Shown here piece by piece: positions 46,781 to 56,092 of a stretch of 64,000 nt of DNA (the stretch's first letter is position 1; every line of letters begins with the position of its first letter). Position numbers and translations under genes: made by a program. The notes under the pieces were generated by a model that did no database searches, was not told the DNA's origin, and saw only the letters and a program-made list of their open reading frames with translations. Origin of the DNA: Ch71 sp050945695 (GTDB lineage: Bacteria; Chloroflexota; Anaerolineae; DRVO01); assembly GCA_050945695.1 (NCBI GenBank), contig JBMNTK010000002.1:1-64000 (forward strand). The letters run 5' to 3'.

Positions 46781-48720
46781 TGAGAAGCCGTCCACCAGCT
46801 CCATCACCGGGCTCGGCAGGAGCCGAGGGACCACCGGCCATTCGCTCGCCCGGTAGCGGAAGCGGCCCAGGGCGGACAGGCCAGCCCCAGCGCCCAGTCT
46901 GGCCCACCGCGCGCCGACTGCTGGGGTACATGCGACCCGAGGCCTGGCGCTTCGCTGGGATGCTCGTGGCCCTGCTGGCCTCTAGTGCTATCGAGCTGGC
47001 CCCGCCCTGGCTCACCCGCTACGCCATTGACACGGTCATCCCCGCCGGTGTGCCGCGGGATATCTGGCTGATCGCCTTGGCCATTGTAGGGGTCTCCCTG
47101 ATCCAGGGTCTGGTGGACTTCGTACGGTTGTACCTTTCGGCCTACACCGGCCAGCGCATCATCTTTGGCATCCGCACTGCCCTCTTCGAGCACCTTAGCC
47201 GCCTCTCGTTCTCCTTCTACGACCAGGCTCGCACCGGCGACCTGATGTCACGGGTCACCGCTGACGTGGATGCGCTCAGCCGGTTCTTCACCCGGTCCAG
47301 CATCGTGGTAGTCACCAACGTTCTGACCATCCTGGGCATCCTAGTCGTGGTGCTCACCTGGGATCCACGGCTGGCACTCCTCTACCTGCTCATGATCCCC
47401 TTTATGGCGCACGCCATGTGGGTCTACGCTCGCCGGGTACGCCCCGCGTTCACCCAGGCCCGTCAGCACCTAGCCGCTCTCAGTGCCACGTTGCGTGAGA
47501 GCCTGGTGGGCATACAGGTGGTGAAGCTCTTTGGGGCCGAGCAGTACGAGGCGGCCAAGGCCGCGGCCGAGAGCCACGCCTACCGCCAGGCCAACGTGGA
47601 GGCCGCTCGGACCTCCTCGTTCTGGATGCCATATACCCAGGTTCTGGTGGCCGCTTTCACCGGAATCGTCCTCTGGTACGGGGGCTGGCAGGTGATTCGG
47701 GGCTCCATCTCCCTGGGTATGCTGGTCGGTTTCAGCAGCTACCTGGCCATGCTCATCCGGCCCATCCGCCAGACGGGCATGATGCTGTCGTCCGTTCTCC
47801 AGGCCGTCGCCGCGGCGGAGCGGGTGTTTGAGGTGCTGGACACCGAGCCCCAGATCCAGGACGCACCTGGCGCCTACGACCTGCCCCGCCCGACGGGATG
47901 GGTCCGCTTCGATGGTGTCAGTTTCGCTTACGCCGGGGACCAGCGGGTGCTGGACGGGGTCAGCTTCGAGGCCAAACCCGGGCAGATGGTCGCTCTCGTG
48001 GGGCCATCTGGCGCCGGCAAGACCACGGTGGTGCACCTGATCCCCCGCTTCTACGACGTGCAGGAAGGCGCTGTCACCATCGATGGCCACGACGTCCGCT
48101 CGGTCACCGTCAGGTCTCTGCGAGATGCGGTCGGGATAGCCATGCAGGACGCTTTCGTGTTCGACGCCTCTTTGGGCGAGAACATCGCCTACGGCAATCC
48201 CCATGCCACGCAGGACGAGATAGAGTCAGCCGCCCGTGCAGTGCAGCTCCATGACTTCATCGTCTCCCTGCCTGAGGGCTACGACACCCCGGTGGGTGAG
48301 CGGGGCGTGCAGCTATCCGGTGGCCAGCGTCAGCGCCTGGCCCTAGCTCGCGTACTGCTGAAGGACGCACCCATCCTGATCCTCGACGAGCCCACCTCGA
48401 GCGTAGACGCCGCTACCGAGGTGCAGATGCAGCAGGCACTGGACCGGGTCCGCCAGGGCCGCACCACATTCGTCATCGCTCACCGGCTATGGACGGTCCA
48501 GCGGGCCGACCAGATCCTGGTGCTGGCGGGAGGGCGCATCGTAGAGCGCGGCGAGAGCAGAGATGGCCGCTCTGCCCACGAGATGCTCGTGGCGGCCGGC
48601 GGGCTGTACAGCGACCTAGTTCGCCAACAGACTCGGGATCTAGCCACCGGAAGCATCACCGGGCAGGGGCAACCGCAGACAGCGGGGCCGGAAGGTGGCT
48701 CCGAGGAGGTGCGGCCATGA
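46780..48720 (+). CDS. ABC exporter half-transporter A
   Basis: 646 residues: a Pro/Gly/Ser-rich ~45-residue N-terminal tail, a six-helix membrane domain and an NBD with Walker A GPSGAGKTT, LSGGQRQR, LILDEPTSS and IAHRLWT, all canonical. GTG 46780 overlaps the previous stop (TAGTG) and follows TTGGAGGAG, so longer in-frame sequence is a shadow of the ABC-2 genes. Pairs with the next gene. Confidence 0.9.
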   Translation: MRSRPPAPSPGSAGAEGPPAIRSPGSGSGPGRTGQPQRPVWPTARRLLGYMRPEAWRFAGMLVALLASSAIELAPPWLTRYAIDTVIPAGVPRDIWLIALAIVGVSLIQGLVDFVRLYLSAYTGQRIIFGIRTALFEHLSRLSFSFYDQARTGDLMSRVTADVDALSRFFTRSSIVVVTNVLTILGILVVVLTWDPRLALLYLLMIPFMAHAMWVYARRVRPAFTQARQHLAALSATLRESLVGIQVVKLFGAEQYEAAKAAAESHAYRQANVEAARTSSFWMPYTQVLVAAFTGIVLWYGGWQVIRGSISLGMLVGFSSYLAMLIRPIRQTGMMLSSVLQAVAAAERVFEVLDTEPQIQDAPGAYDLPRPTGWVRFDGVSFAYAGDQRVLDGVSFEAKPGQMVALVGPSGAGKTTVVHLIPRFYDVQEGAVTIDGHDVRSVTVRSLRDAVGIAMQDAFVFDASLGENIAYGNPHATQDEIESAARAVQLHDFIVSLPEGYDTPVGERGVQLSGGQRQRLALARVLLKDAPILILDEPTSSVDAATEVQMQQALDRVRQGRTTFVIAHRLWTVQRADQILVLAGGRIVERGESRDGRSAHEMLVAAGGLYSDLVRQQTRDLATGSITGQGQPQTAGPEGGSEEVRP

Positions 48721-50519
48721 GCATGCGCGGGGGATTCATGGGCCGGATGCGGGGCCAGGAGGAGAGCTACCGTCTCTCTCAGCTGGACCGGAGGGCCCTG
48801 GGGCTGTTGTGGGGGTACCTGCGTCCCTACCGTGCGAAGCTGCTGCTGGTCCTGGTGGCCCTGGCCGTTCTCACCGGTACCGGCTTGCTGGGCCCCTATC
48901 TGACCAAGGTAGCCATAGACTCCTACATCGCCGTGGGGGACTTGGCCGGGCTGAGCCTCATTTCCTTGCTCTACCTGCTGGTCGGAGGCCTTCAGTGGGG
49001 GGCCAGCTACTGGCAAGGCTACCTCTCCAGCCAGGTGGGCCAGGGCATCATCCACGATCTGCGATCTGACCTCTTCGATCGAGTGCTGCGCCAGTCAGTG
49101 CGCTTCCACCGCGAGGAGCAGGTCGGCCAGGTGATGTCCCGCCTGACTAACGACGTCAATACCCTAGCCGACGCGGCCACCAGCACGTTTCTGGGCCTGA
49201 TCACCGACGTGCTGAGCCTAGGTGGCGTCGTGGTCGTCTTGCTGCTGCTCAACTGGCGCCTGGCCCTGGTGACGTTCGTGGTCATGCCCGTGGTCGTGCT
49301 GACCATGGCCCTTATGGGCAGGCGGATGCGGCACGCCTACCGGGATGTGCAGCAGGAACTGGCTGCCGTCAGCGCCGGGGTGGAGCAGGGCGTATCGGGC
49401 ATGCGGGTAACCCAGTCGCTCTCCGCGGAGTCCTACAGCGTGGAGCAGTTTGAGGACCTCAGCCTGCGCAACCTCCGCGCTAACCTGCGGGCCAGCCTGC
49501 TCACCGCTGCCCTGTCCCCTACCATGAGCATCACCGGCAGCCTGGGCACAGCCCTGGTGCTGGGCTACGGCGGGGTGCAGGTGGCGACGGGAGCCATCAC
49601 CGTCGGCGTGCTCATGGCTGCCCTGGGTTACGTGCGTCGTTTCTTCGGCCCCTTGCGGGAACTCAGTCTGGTGTACAACACCTTGCAGGGAGCTGCCGCC
49701 TCTTTGGATCGGGTCTCTGACTACCTCGATCGGCCAGTGGAGGTGGAAGAACCGGAACATCCCCAGCGTCCGGCGGGCGGGTTTGTCGGCCGGGTGGATG
49801 TGGATCACGTCAGCTTCAGCTATGGCCGGGAGAAGGTCCTAGAGGACGTTTCCCTGACCATCGAGCCGGGTGAGGTGGCGGCGCTGGTGGGGCCGACGGG
49901 TGCCGGGAAGAGCACCCTCGTGAACCTTGTCACTCGCCTGTACGACGTGCAAGAGGGACGGGTGGCGTTGGACGGTGTGGATATCCGAGATATCGCCTTC
50001 GCTGACTTGCGGCGGCTCATAGCCGTGGTGCCGCAGGACACCTTCCTCTTCGACGGCAGCATTGGTGACAATATACGCTACGCCCGACGCGAGGCCACCG
50101 ACGCCGAGGTCGAGGCGGCTGCCCGGCAGGCCCAGGCGCATGAGTTCATCTCCCGGCTGCCCCAGGGATATGAGACTCAGGTCGGTGAGGGTGGGGTGCG
50201 GCTCTCCGGAGGCCAGAAGCAACTGGTCGCCCTGGCCCGAGCCATGCTGGCCGACCCCACCATCCTCATCCTGGACGAGGCTACCTCTCACGTGGACGCC
50301 CACACCGAGGGTCTGATCCAGGCGGGCATGGAGGAGCTGCTGCGCGGGCGCACGGCTCTCATCATCGCCCACCGCTTCAGCACCCTGAAACGGGCGGATC
50401 GGATCTACGTCATGGAGGCGGGGCGAGTAGTCGCCCAGGGCACCCATGAGCAACTGCTGGAGATTAGCCCCACGTACCGCGACTTGGCTCAGAAGCAGTG
50501 GGTGGGGAGTGATACGTGA
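48717..50519 (+). CDS. ABC exporter half-transporter B
   Basis: 600 residues with membrane domain and NBD: Walker A GPTGAGKST, LSGGQKQL, LILDEATSH, IAHRFST. ATGA overlap and GAGGAGGTGCGGCC give the start. Unlike the pair at 22927/24739, both subunits keep both catalytic motifs, so two active ATP sites are expected. Its stop codon lies inside the heptamer palindrome. Confidence 0.9.
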   Translation: MSMRGGFMGRMRGQEESYRLSQLDRRALGLLWGYLRPYRAKLLLVLVALAVLTGTGLLGPYLTKVAIDSYIAVGDLAGLSLISLLYLLVGGLQWGASYWQGYLSSQVGQGIIHDLRSDLFDRVLRQSVRFHREEQVGQVMSRLTNDVNTLADAATSTFLGLITDVLSLGGVVVVLLLLNWRLALVTFVVMPVVVLTMALMGRRMRHAYRDVQQELAAVSAGVEQGVSGMRVTQSLSAESYSVEQFEDLSLRNLRANLRASLLTAALSPTMSITGSLGTALVLGYGGVQVATGAITVGVLMAALGYVRRFFGPLRELSLVYNTLQGAAASLDRVSDYLDRPVEVEEPEHPQRPAGGFVGRVDVDHVSFSYGREKVLEDVSLTIEPGEVAALVGPTGAGKSTLVNLVTRLYDVQEGRVALDGVDIRDIAFADLRRLIAVVPQDTFLFDGSIGDNIRYARREATDAEVEAAARQAQAHEFISRLPQGYETQVGEGGVRLSGGQKQLVALARAMLADPTILILDEATSHVDAHTEGLIQAGMEELLRGRTALIIAHRFSTLKRADRIYVMEAGRVVAQGTHEQLLEISPTYRDLAQKQWVGSDT

Positions 50520-50566
50520 TACGTGACGCGTGAACCGGTCACGAGTCACGCATCACGTATCACGCG
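50509..50566 (+). terminator. heptamer palindrome overlapping the operon's last stop codon
   Basis: Left arm 50509-50536: GTGATAC, GTGATAC, GTGACGC, GTGAACC. Right arm 50539-50566: TCACGAG, TCACGCA, TCACGTA, TCACGCG. RNA would fold into a long imperfect hairpin at the end of the 6.6-kb operon. The stop TGA (50517-50519) is inside the left arm. Confidence 0.6.
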
Positions 50567-50595
50567 TTACCTTCTCGGATCTGCCGCGATATAGT
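50567..50595 (+). promoter_or_regulatory. possible promoter of the ECF sigma operon
   Basis: -35 TTACCT (50567-50572), 17-bp spacer, -10 TATAGT (50590-50595), 42 nt before ATG 50637. The -35 is weak and begins directly after the palindrome. Confidence 0.4.
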
Positions 50596-50636
50596 TATTA
50601 GAGGGTGCACCCGCCGTGGCGCCGAGAGAGGTAGCG

Positions 50637-51212
50637 ATGCCGAGCCTGTCACTGGCCCATCAACTGACCGAAGCCTCCGAGCAGGAGGACGCCTCGCTGG
50701 TGCGGGCCGCCCAGCGCGACCGGGCTGCCTTTGCCCCTCTCTACGACCGCTACGTGACCCGGGTCTACCGCTACCTCTACTCCCGCATCGGGGACGCCCA
50801 CGCGGCCGAGGATGCTACCGCCCAGGTCTTCACCGAGGCCCTGGCCGGCCTGGGCGGCTACCGGGAGCAGGGCCGCTTCGCCCCCTGGCTCTTTAGCATC
50901 GCCCGCCGCCGGGCCGCCGACTACCACCGCCGCCGCGACCACGCCCCCCTGGAGGCGGCCCTGGCCCAGCCCGGCGAGCAAGACCCCTTGGCCAAGCTGG
51001 TGCGCGAGGAGGAGCTGCGGCGCCTGGCCGAGCTGGTGGGAGCGTTGGACGAAGAGGCGCGTGAGCTTCTGCGGCTGCGCTTTGCCGCCGGGCTCACCTA
51101 TGGCGAGATCGGCGGGATGCTGGGCCGGAGCGAGGACGCCGTCAAGATGGCCGTGCACCGGCTGCTGCGCCGCCTGCAGCGATCTTGGGAGTTGACCGAT
51201 GGCCCCCAGTGA
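50637..51212 (+). CDS. ECF sigma factor
   Basis: 191 residues. Region 2 (~30-95) has YDRYVTRVYRYLYSRIGDAHAAEDATAQVF, region 4 (~130-185) has LRLRFAAGLTYGEIGGMLGRSEDAVKMAVHRLLRRL, the HTH for -35 recognition. ATG 50637 with GAGAGGT before it is chosen over GTG 50616. The next gene overlaps by 14 nt, the usual sigma/anti-sigma arrangement. Confidence 0.92.
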   Translation: MPSLSLAHQLTEASEQEDASLVRAAQRDRAAFAPLYDRYVTRVYRYLYSRIGDAHAAEDATAQVFTEALAGLGGYREQGRFAPWLFSIARRRAADYHRRRDHAPLEAALAQPGEQDPLAKLVREEELRRLAELVGALDEEARELLRLRFAAGLTYGEIGGMLGRSEDAVKMAVHRLLRRLQRSWELTDGPQ

Positions 51213-53487
51213 GATAACCGATGGCGAAATACAGGCCACCGAAGGGGCCCTGGCGAGGTTGTTTGCCGCCCCTCAGCCCGATGAGCGGTTCGTGCGCGAT
51301 CTCAGGGAACGTCTCCTGGCCTGCCCTGAGGCCGGGGCCGCGTCGCCGCGAAGGGGCCTGAGCCGACTTGGCGCCATCCTCAGGACCTCAACTAGGCGTC
51401 GCGCCTGGGCGGCGGCAGGGCTCGCCCTGGCCTTGGCCCTGGGCCTGGGAGTGGCCCTGGTGGGGCCGGCCCAGGTGCTGGCAGAGCTGGGCCGGCTGCG
51501 GGGCTACCTCTTCGGCGTGGGCTTTGTGGACCTGGAGGGGACCCGGGCTCTCCTGGCTCCCGTCTCCGTGACCCGCGAGGGCGTCACCCTTACCGTGGAG
51601 CAGCTGCTGGCCCAGCCAGACCGGACGGTCGCCCGTATCCGGGCCGAGGGGCTGCCCTTGGTGACCCATGAGCTGGGCTTCCAACTGCGCCTGCCCGATG
51701 GGCGCACCCTCGACCCCACCGGCTGGAGCGCTCGCCAGGGCGAGGCCACCGTTGACTTCCCACCCCTGCCGGAGGACGTCTACCGGGTGGACCTGCTTGT
51801 GGGACTGCCGGGCATGGCGCCAGAGACCTGGGAGGTCGCCCTAGGGCTGCATCCCACCACAGGAGAGATGATGGTTGCCGGATACACCACCCCCTACACC
51901 CCTGAGGACGCGAGTGATAGCCACCAGAGCCACACCCTGCGGCTGCTGGAGGTGGCGCAGGGTGCGGAGAGCACGGCTCTGAACCTGGAGATCACCTGGC
52001 CCGATGCCGCGTGGCGCTTCCCCCGGCTGGACCGCGAAGGGCGCGTGGCCCTGCGGGATGACCTGGGACACGTCTACTACGAGGGGGTGCTGCCTTCAGC
52101 CGCCAGCCTGACGGCGAGCAGGCGGGTGGCGGTGGCCATTGAGAGCCACTTTGCCGACCCGACCGCCGCCCCCACTCCTGCCCCGGACGTGGCGCGCGAG
52201 CTGCGCACCATCACCTTTGGTCCAGTCTCACCCTCGGCGAGCCGTCTGACCCTCACCGTGGACGCCCTTACCTTCAGCGTCCCCGTTGATGCCCAGTTCA
52301 CCTTGGACCTGGGAGAGGATCCGCAGTTGGGCCAGGAGTGGCCGCTGGATGTGTGGCTGGAGGTGGCCGGGCTGCCCCTGCACATCACCGGGGCCCGCCT
52401 GCAGACCAACGATTCCGAGGGCGAAGATGAGCCCCCCTTCGCCCTGGTGCTGAATACCGATCCCCTGCCCAGCCAGGATGGACGCAGCCTTTCCGGCCTG
52501 TCCTTCAGTGCCCTCGTCGAGGGGCACCGGGGATCCCGAGGCAGCTACGACCCGCGCACCCGGGCCCTGGAGACGGCTCTTCTCTTGGAGACCCTGCCTC
52601 GGGGCAGGATCGCCATCCAGGTGGGCGGGCCTGGGTACGGGGCGGACGTGAGCCTGCATGGTCCCTGGGTGATCACTTGGGAAGTGCCCGGTGGGCCGCC
52701 GGTGCCGGTGCCGCCGCTGTCGCTGCGCCCTGAGGCCTCGCAGACGCGTGATGGGCTGACGCTGCGCATAGAGCAAATGACGGTGACCGACCGGCTGAGC
52801 GCCGTTACCCTGGGCATGGAGCCGGGGCCGGACGGGGAGACGCTGGTGGGGGTGGGGGCCCGGCTGCCGGGTAGTGACCAGGCCGACCTCTACCACCTCA
52901 CCGACGAGCGCGGCAACCGCTACGATCCCGGGCTGACGCTGGGATGGGAGCCGGCCGAGAGCCCGGAGTTCAACCCTCACCGGCTGCTCTTCCCGCCGCT
53001 TCCACCCCTGGCGGGGCAGGTGAGCTTCCACGCCCCGGCCATCGTGGTCCTGCGGCCGGCGCCCGCCACGCTTGAGGTGACGGTGCCGCAGGGGGTGCGC
53101 GAGGGAGGGACCTGGCCGGTGGACGTGACTCTGTCTGTGGGGGGCCACGATGTTCATTTCACCGAGGCCCGGCTGCAGAACCAACTGGTGACACTCAGCG
53201 CCGACGCGAGGGACCAGGCGGACCACGGGGGGCGGCTTCTGGCCGGCCTTTCCCTGAGCTCGGTGATCGGGCCGGATGGTGTGGAGCGTCCGCTGGCCAC
53301 CAGCGCTCTCCTAATGGAGCAGTTCAGCCAGGTGGTCACCTTCCAGGGCCGGAAGCTCCTGTTGGTGGGCTTCAGTGCCGGGACCGGCGGCGGGCTCATA
53401 CGCCCCGGCACCTACCGGGTGCAGGTGGCGGGGGTTAACGAGGCCGTGCCCGGGCCCTGGGAGCTGACCTGGCAGATGCCGCAGTAG
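51199..53487 (+). CDS. large membrane protein, probable anti-sigma factor
   Basis: 762 residues: a short cytoplasmic part (~1-67), one membrane helix (~70-92, AWAAAGLALALALGLGVAL) and a ~670-residue external beta-rich region. No HxxxCxxC zinc motif is seen. The outside part is internally duplicated: W-P-L-D-V-W-L-E-V-A-G ... HITGARLQ recurs as W-P-V-D-V-T-L-S-V-G-G ... HFTEARLQ, and REGVTLTVEQ recurs as RDGLTLRIEQ. Resembles DUF4179-type ectodomains. The overlap with the sigma gene supports the role. ATG 51199. Confidence 0.65.
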   Translation: MAPSEITDGEIQATEGALARLFAAPQPDERFVRDLRERLLACPEAGAASPRRGLSRLGAILRTSTRRRAWAAAGLALALALGLGVALVGPAQVLAELGRLRGYLFGVGFVDLEGTRALLAPVSVTREGVTLTVEQLLAQPDRTVARIRAEGLPLVTHELGFQLRLPDGRTLDPTGWSARQGEATVDFPPLPEDVYRVDLLVGLPGMAPETWEVALGLHPTTGEMMVAGYTTPYTPEDASDSHQSHTLRLLEVAQGAESTALNLEITWPDAAWRFPRLDREGRVALRDDLGHVYYEGVLPSAASLTASRRVAVAIESHFADPTAAPTPAPDVARELRTITFGPVSPSASRLTLTVDALTFSVPVDAQFTLDLGEDPQLGQEWPLDVWLEVAGLPLHITGARLQTNDSEGEDEPPFALVLNTDPLPSQDGRSLSGLSFSALVEGHRGSRGSYDPRTRALETALLLETLPRGRIAIQVGGPGYGADVSLHGPWVITWEVPGGPPVPVPPLSLRPEASQTRDGLTLRIEQMTVTDRLSAVTLGMEPGPDGETLVGVGARLPGSDQADLYHLTDERGNRYDPGLTLGWEPAESPEFNPHRLLFPPLPPLAGQVSFHAPAIVVLRPAPATLEVTVPQGVREGGTWPVDVTLSVGGHDVHFTEARLQNQLVTLSADARDQADHGGRLLAGLSLSSVIGPDGVERPLATSALLMEQFSQVVTFQGRKLLLVGFSAGTGGGLIRPGTYRVQVAGVNEAVPGPWELTWQMPQ

Positions 53488-53489
53488 GG

Positions 53490-53635
53490 GATCAATCGAA
53501 GAGACCGCTGAGATCGCGGAGAATGGATCAACAATGAGCAGGGCCCGGCGGCTGAGCCAGGCCCTGCTTCTCTTTTCTGCGTCTGCTCTGCGCCCTCTGC
53601 GCTCTCTGCGGTTAGATAGCCCCGTGCGGGCTGGT
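53490..53635. repeat. 9-bp-periodic inverted repeat flanking the terminator
   Basis: Left part carries ACCGCTGAG, ATCGCGGAG; right part carries CTCTGCGCC, CTCTGCGCT, CTCTGCGGT in exact 9-bp register. Located between convergent genes. Same architectural class as the 7- and 8-bp families. Confidence 0.6.
53537..53577 (+). terminator. Rho-independent terminator of the sigma operon
   Basis: AGCAGGGCC (53537-53545) pairs with GGCCCTGCT (53560-53568), an inner GGC/GCC helix sits in the loop, and the T-rich run TCTCTTTT follows. It is about 50 bp after the stop. Confidence 0.75.
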
Positions 53636-53661
53636 CATGTGCAGGGCGAGGTAAGGTATAG

Positions 53662-55212
53662 CTAGCCCACCCGCTTCATGGTGACTGCCGAGCGCATCAG
53701 CTCCACGAACTCCACCACGTCGGGGTCATCGGGCAGGAGGGGAGCCACCCGACGGGCCTCCTCCAGGACCCCGGACAGGGTGCTATCCTGGGCCCAGTAG
53801 CTCTCGCGCAGGACCTCGGCGCACTCGGCCACCACTACATCCCACTGGAACCGGGGCGAGGCAGCATCGAAGGCGTCCTGCATCTCCTCGGTGGTGAAGT
53901 CCCGGCTGATCTCGGTGACCTCCTGGGTGTCTGGATCGGCCCAGCGCAGGTAGACGGTGGCGATCCTGCCTTCGGCGTCGGGGTGTAGCTTGATCTCGTA
54001 GAGGGCGGTGACGTTGTGGCCGGCGCCGATCTCTCCGGCGTCCACGCTGTCGTCTCGGAACTTGTCGTCCTCGATGGCGCGGTTCTCGAACCCGACCAGC
54101 CGGTAGCGCGAGACTACCTCGGGGCTGAAGTCCACCTGCACCTTGGCGTCCTGGGCGATGATCTGCAGGGTGCTGGTGAGGTTATCGAGGAACAGGCGCC
54201 GGGCCTCGTTGAAGGTGTCCACGTAGGCGTAGAAGCCGTCGCCCTTGTCGGCCAGTTGCTCCATGAGCACGTCGTTGTAGTTCTCCATGCCGAAGCCCAC
54301 CGTGGTGAGGGTGATGCCCTCGGCGGCATACTCCTCGATCTCCGCCAGGATGGAATCAGCCCCAGTCTGGCCCACGTTGGCCACCCCATCGGAGCAGAGG
54401 ATAACCCGGTGTATGCCCTCCTTGTGCATGGCCTCGGCGGCCATCTGGTAGCCCAGCCGCAGCCCCGCCTCGGCATTGGTGGCCCCTTCGGACTGGAGGC
54501 GCTGGATGGCTCTCGTGATGGTCTCTTTCTCCTCGCCGCTAGTTGGCTCCAGCACGACCCGGGCGTCGTCGCCGTACACCACGATGCTCACCGAGTCCGT
54601 GGGCCGAAGCTGATCCACCAGCAACTGCAGGGAGCGCTTGACCAGCCCCAGCCGGTCTTCCATGTCCATGGAGCCGGAGACGTCAATCACGAAGGTCAGG
54701 TGGACGTCTTGACGCTCGTCCGCGGGAACGGCATAGCCCTGGATCCCGATCCGAATCATCTGGTAGCGCTCGGTCTGGGAGAAGGGGACGGGGGCGCCGT
54801 CCACGTAGATGGCGAAGGCGTCGCCGGCGGCCGGGTAGTCGTAGTCCTGCCGGAAGTAGTTGACGAACTCCTCCACCCGGACCGCGTCCTTGGGCGGGAG
54901 GTTGCCCTGGTGGATGTAGGAGCGGGTTATGGTGTAGGAGCCGGTGTCCACGTCCAACGCGAAGGTGGAGAGGTGGTCATCCTCGGTGTCAATGGAGGGG
55001 TTGACGCCGTAGTTCTCGAAGAACGTGTCCGCGTAGGGCTTGTCATTCGGTGGTTGCAGGCCCCAGTCCCCTGCCTCTTGGGAGACGGGTGCCGGCTGAC
55101 TGAGTGACCCCCGAAGTTGCCCGGTGACTCCGGGTGCTCCGGCGCAGGCCAAGAGTATCAACGCCAGCACCAGACTCAGTAAGGCGACCGTCCTGCGCGC
55201 GGATGTGGACAT
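53662..55212 (-). CDS. VWA-domain lipoprotein (YfbK-like)
   Basis: 516 residues. Signal peptide with lipobox LLACAG (Cys ~22), a DTGSYTITRSYI segment and VEEFVNYF as in YfbK-type proteins, then a VWA domain with MIDAS DVSGSM (~165), and a C-terminal DUF3520-like part. Surface-anchored, metal-dependent adhesion or scaffolding. ATG 55212 follows AAGGAGAAGAGAAGCT; the frame up to 55290 lacks a signal sequence at its start. Confidence 0.9.
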   Translation of the reverse strand: MSTSARRTVALLSLVLALILLACAGAPGVTGQLRGSLSQPAPVSQEAGDWGLQPPNDKPYADTFFENYGVNPSIDTEDDHLSTFALDVDTGSYTITRSYIHQGNLPPKDAVRVEEFVNYFRQDYDYPAAGDAFAIYVDGAPVPFSQTERYQMIRIGIQGYAVPADERQDVHLTFVIDVSGSMDMEDRLGLVKRSLQLLVDQLRPTDSVSIVVYGDDARVVLEPTSGEEKETITRAIQRLQSEGATNAEAGLRLGYQMAAEAMHKEGIHRVILCSDGVANVGQTGADSILAEIEEYAAEGITLTTVGFGMENYNDVLMEQLADKGDGFYAYVDTFNEARRLFLDNLTSTLQIIAQDAKVQVDFSPEVVSRYRLVGFENRAIEDDKFRDDSVDAGEIGAGHNVTALYEIKLHPDAEGRIATVYLRWADPDTQEVTEISRDFTTEEMQDAFDAASPRFQWDVVVAECAEVLRESYWAQDSTLSGVLEEARRVAPLLPDDPDVVEFVELMRSAVTMKRVG

Positions 55213-55384
55213 AGCTTCTCTTCTCCTTGTCTGCCGGCTGCGGGGGACCCAGCTCACGATGTCGGACAGCTCTTTGGCTGATAGACGCAATCCCCCCGAC
55301 GGGAGTTCCCCCCGTTCACCAGGTTACCATCAGGCAGGTCGGCTGCCTACCGCCCACATGGGCTATACGGGCCGTTGCCGAGAT

Positions 55385-55413
55385 TTGGCAACGAGGCGAA
55401 GTCGTGCTATATT
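55385..55413 (+). promoter_or_regulatory. extended -10 promoter of the PadR gene
   Basis: -35 TTGGCA (55385-55390), 17-bp spacer, extended -10 TGCTATATT (55405-55413). CTATAT (55407-55412) and ATATAG (55439-55444) are inverted across the start region and could serve autoregulation. Confidence 0.65.
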
Positions 55414-55430
55414 GAGATCATACATAGATG

Positions 55431-55440
55431 AGGAGGTGAT
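55431..55440 (+). promoter_or_regulatory. perfect extended Shine-Dalgarno deciding a TTG start
   Basis: AGGAGGTGAT is fully complementary to the 16S 3' end. It stands 8 nt before TTG 55449 and 14 nt before ATG 55455, so the TTG is the better start. Confidence 0.6.
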
Positions 55441-55448
55441 ATAGTAGA

Positions 55449-55868
55449 TTGCGCATGCATGAACACAGACACGGTCACGGTCGCCGCGGCCGGCTCCGTC
55501 CCGAAGGGAGGGTGCGCCGCTTTCTGCAGCCCTGGCTGCTGCTGCTCCTGGTAGAGAAGCCCAGCCACGGCTACGAGCTGATGGAACGCCTGGCGCAGGA
55601 CCCGAACGCGCCCGAGGGAGACCCGGGCGTGCTCTACCCGTTGCTGCGCCGGATGGAAGCTGAGGGCCTGGTTCGATCGGCTTGGGATACGGAGAGCAAA
55701 GGACCAGCCCGACGCCTATACGAGGTCACCCCAGAAGGGGTGGAGTACCTGCACGCCTGGGCGGTGAGCATCCGCACCACCCGGGACCGATTGGACGCAT
55801 TTCTGAACGCCTATGCGTCGCACTTTGAAGAGGAAGAAAGGAGAGATGCAGATGCATCATTGGACTAA
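55449..55868 (+). CDS. PadR-family transcriptional regulator
   Basis: 139 residues. The winged helix is clear: LQPWLLLLLVEKPSHGYELMERL, GVLYPLLRRMEAEGLV and RRLYEVTPEGVEYL, followed by a dimerisation helix. The N-terminus is His/Arg-rich (HEHRHGHGRRGRL). PadR proteins repress transporter or stress genes upon ligand binding; the overlapping small partner is probably co-regulated. Confidence 0.9.
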   Translation: MRMHEHRHGHGRRGRLRPEGRVRRFLQPWLLLLLVEKPSHGYELMERLAQDPNAPEGDPGVLYPLLRRMEAEGLVRSAWDTESKGPARRLYEVTPEGVEYLHAWAVSIRTTRDRLDAFLNAYASHFEEEERRDADASLD

Positions 55869-56070
55869 TCGCGCACGAGGACACCACAGAGGCGAGTGCG
55901 GCCCCCGGCCGCACATGCACCCCGGGTTCGGGGGCAGAGGGCAGTGCTTCCGGCGCCGCATGCTGACCCGCCAGGAGCGGATCGAGCGGCTGGAGGCATA
56001 CCTCAAGGACCTGCGGCTTGAGGCCCAGGCAGTGGAAGAGCGGCTAGCCGACCTGCGGGCCGCCGGCTAG
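55852..56070 (+). CDS. small His/Cys-containing coiled-coil protein, DUF5320-like
   Basis: 72 residues. N-terminal half is His-, Gly- and Arg-rich with two Cys (HHWTNRARGHHRGEC, RGQCFRRR); C-terminal half is a coiled coil (RQERIERLEAYLKDLRLEA). This plan is typical of small proteins next to PadR genes. ATG 55852 is 8 nt from AAGGAG; the ATG two codons earlier is too close. Overlaps padR by 17 nt. Metal or redox binding is inference. Confidence 0.6.
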   Translation: MHHWTNRARGHHRGECGPRPHMHPGFGGRGQCFRRRMLTRQERIERLEAYLKDLRLEAQAVEERLADLRAAG

Positions 56071-56092
56071 CCGACTCCGTAGGGGCGCCCCC

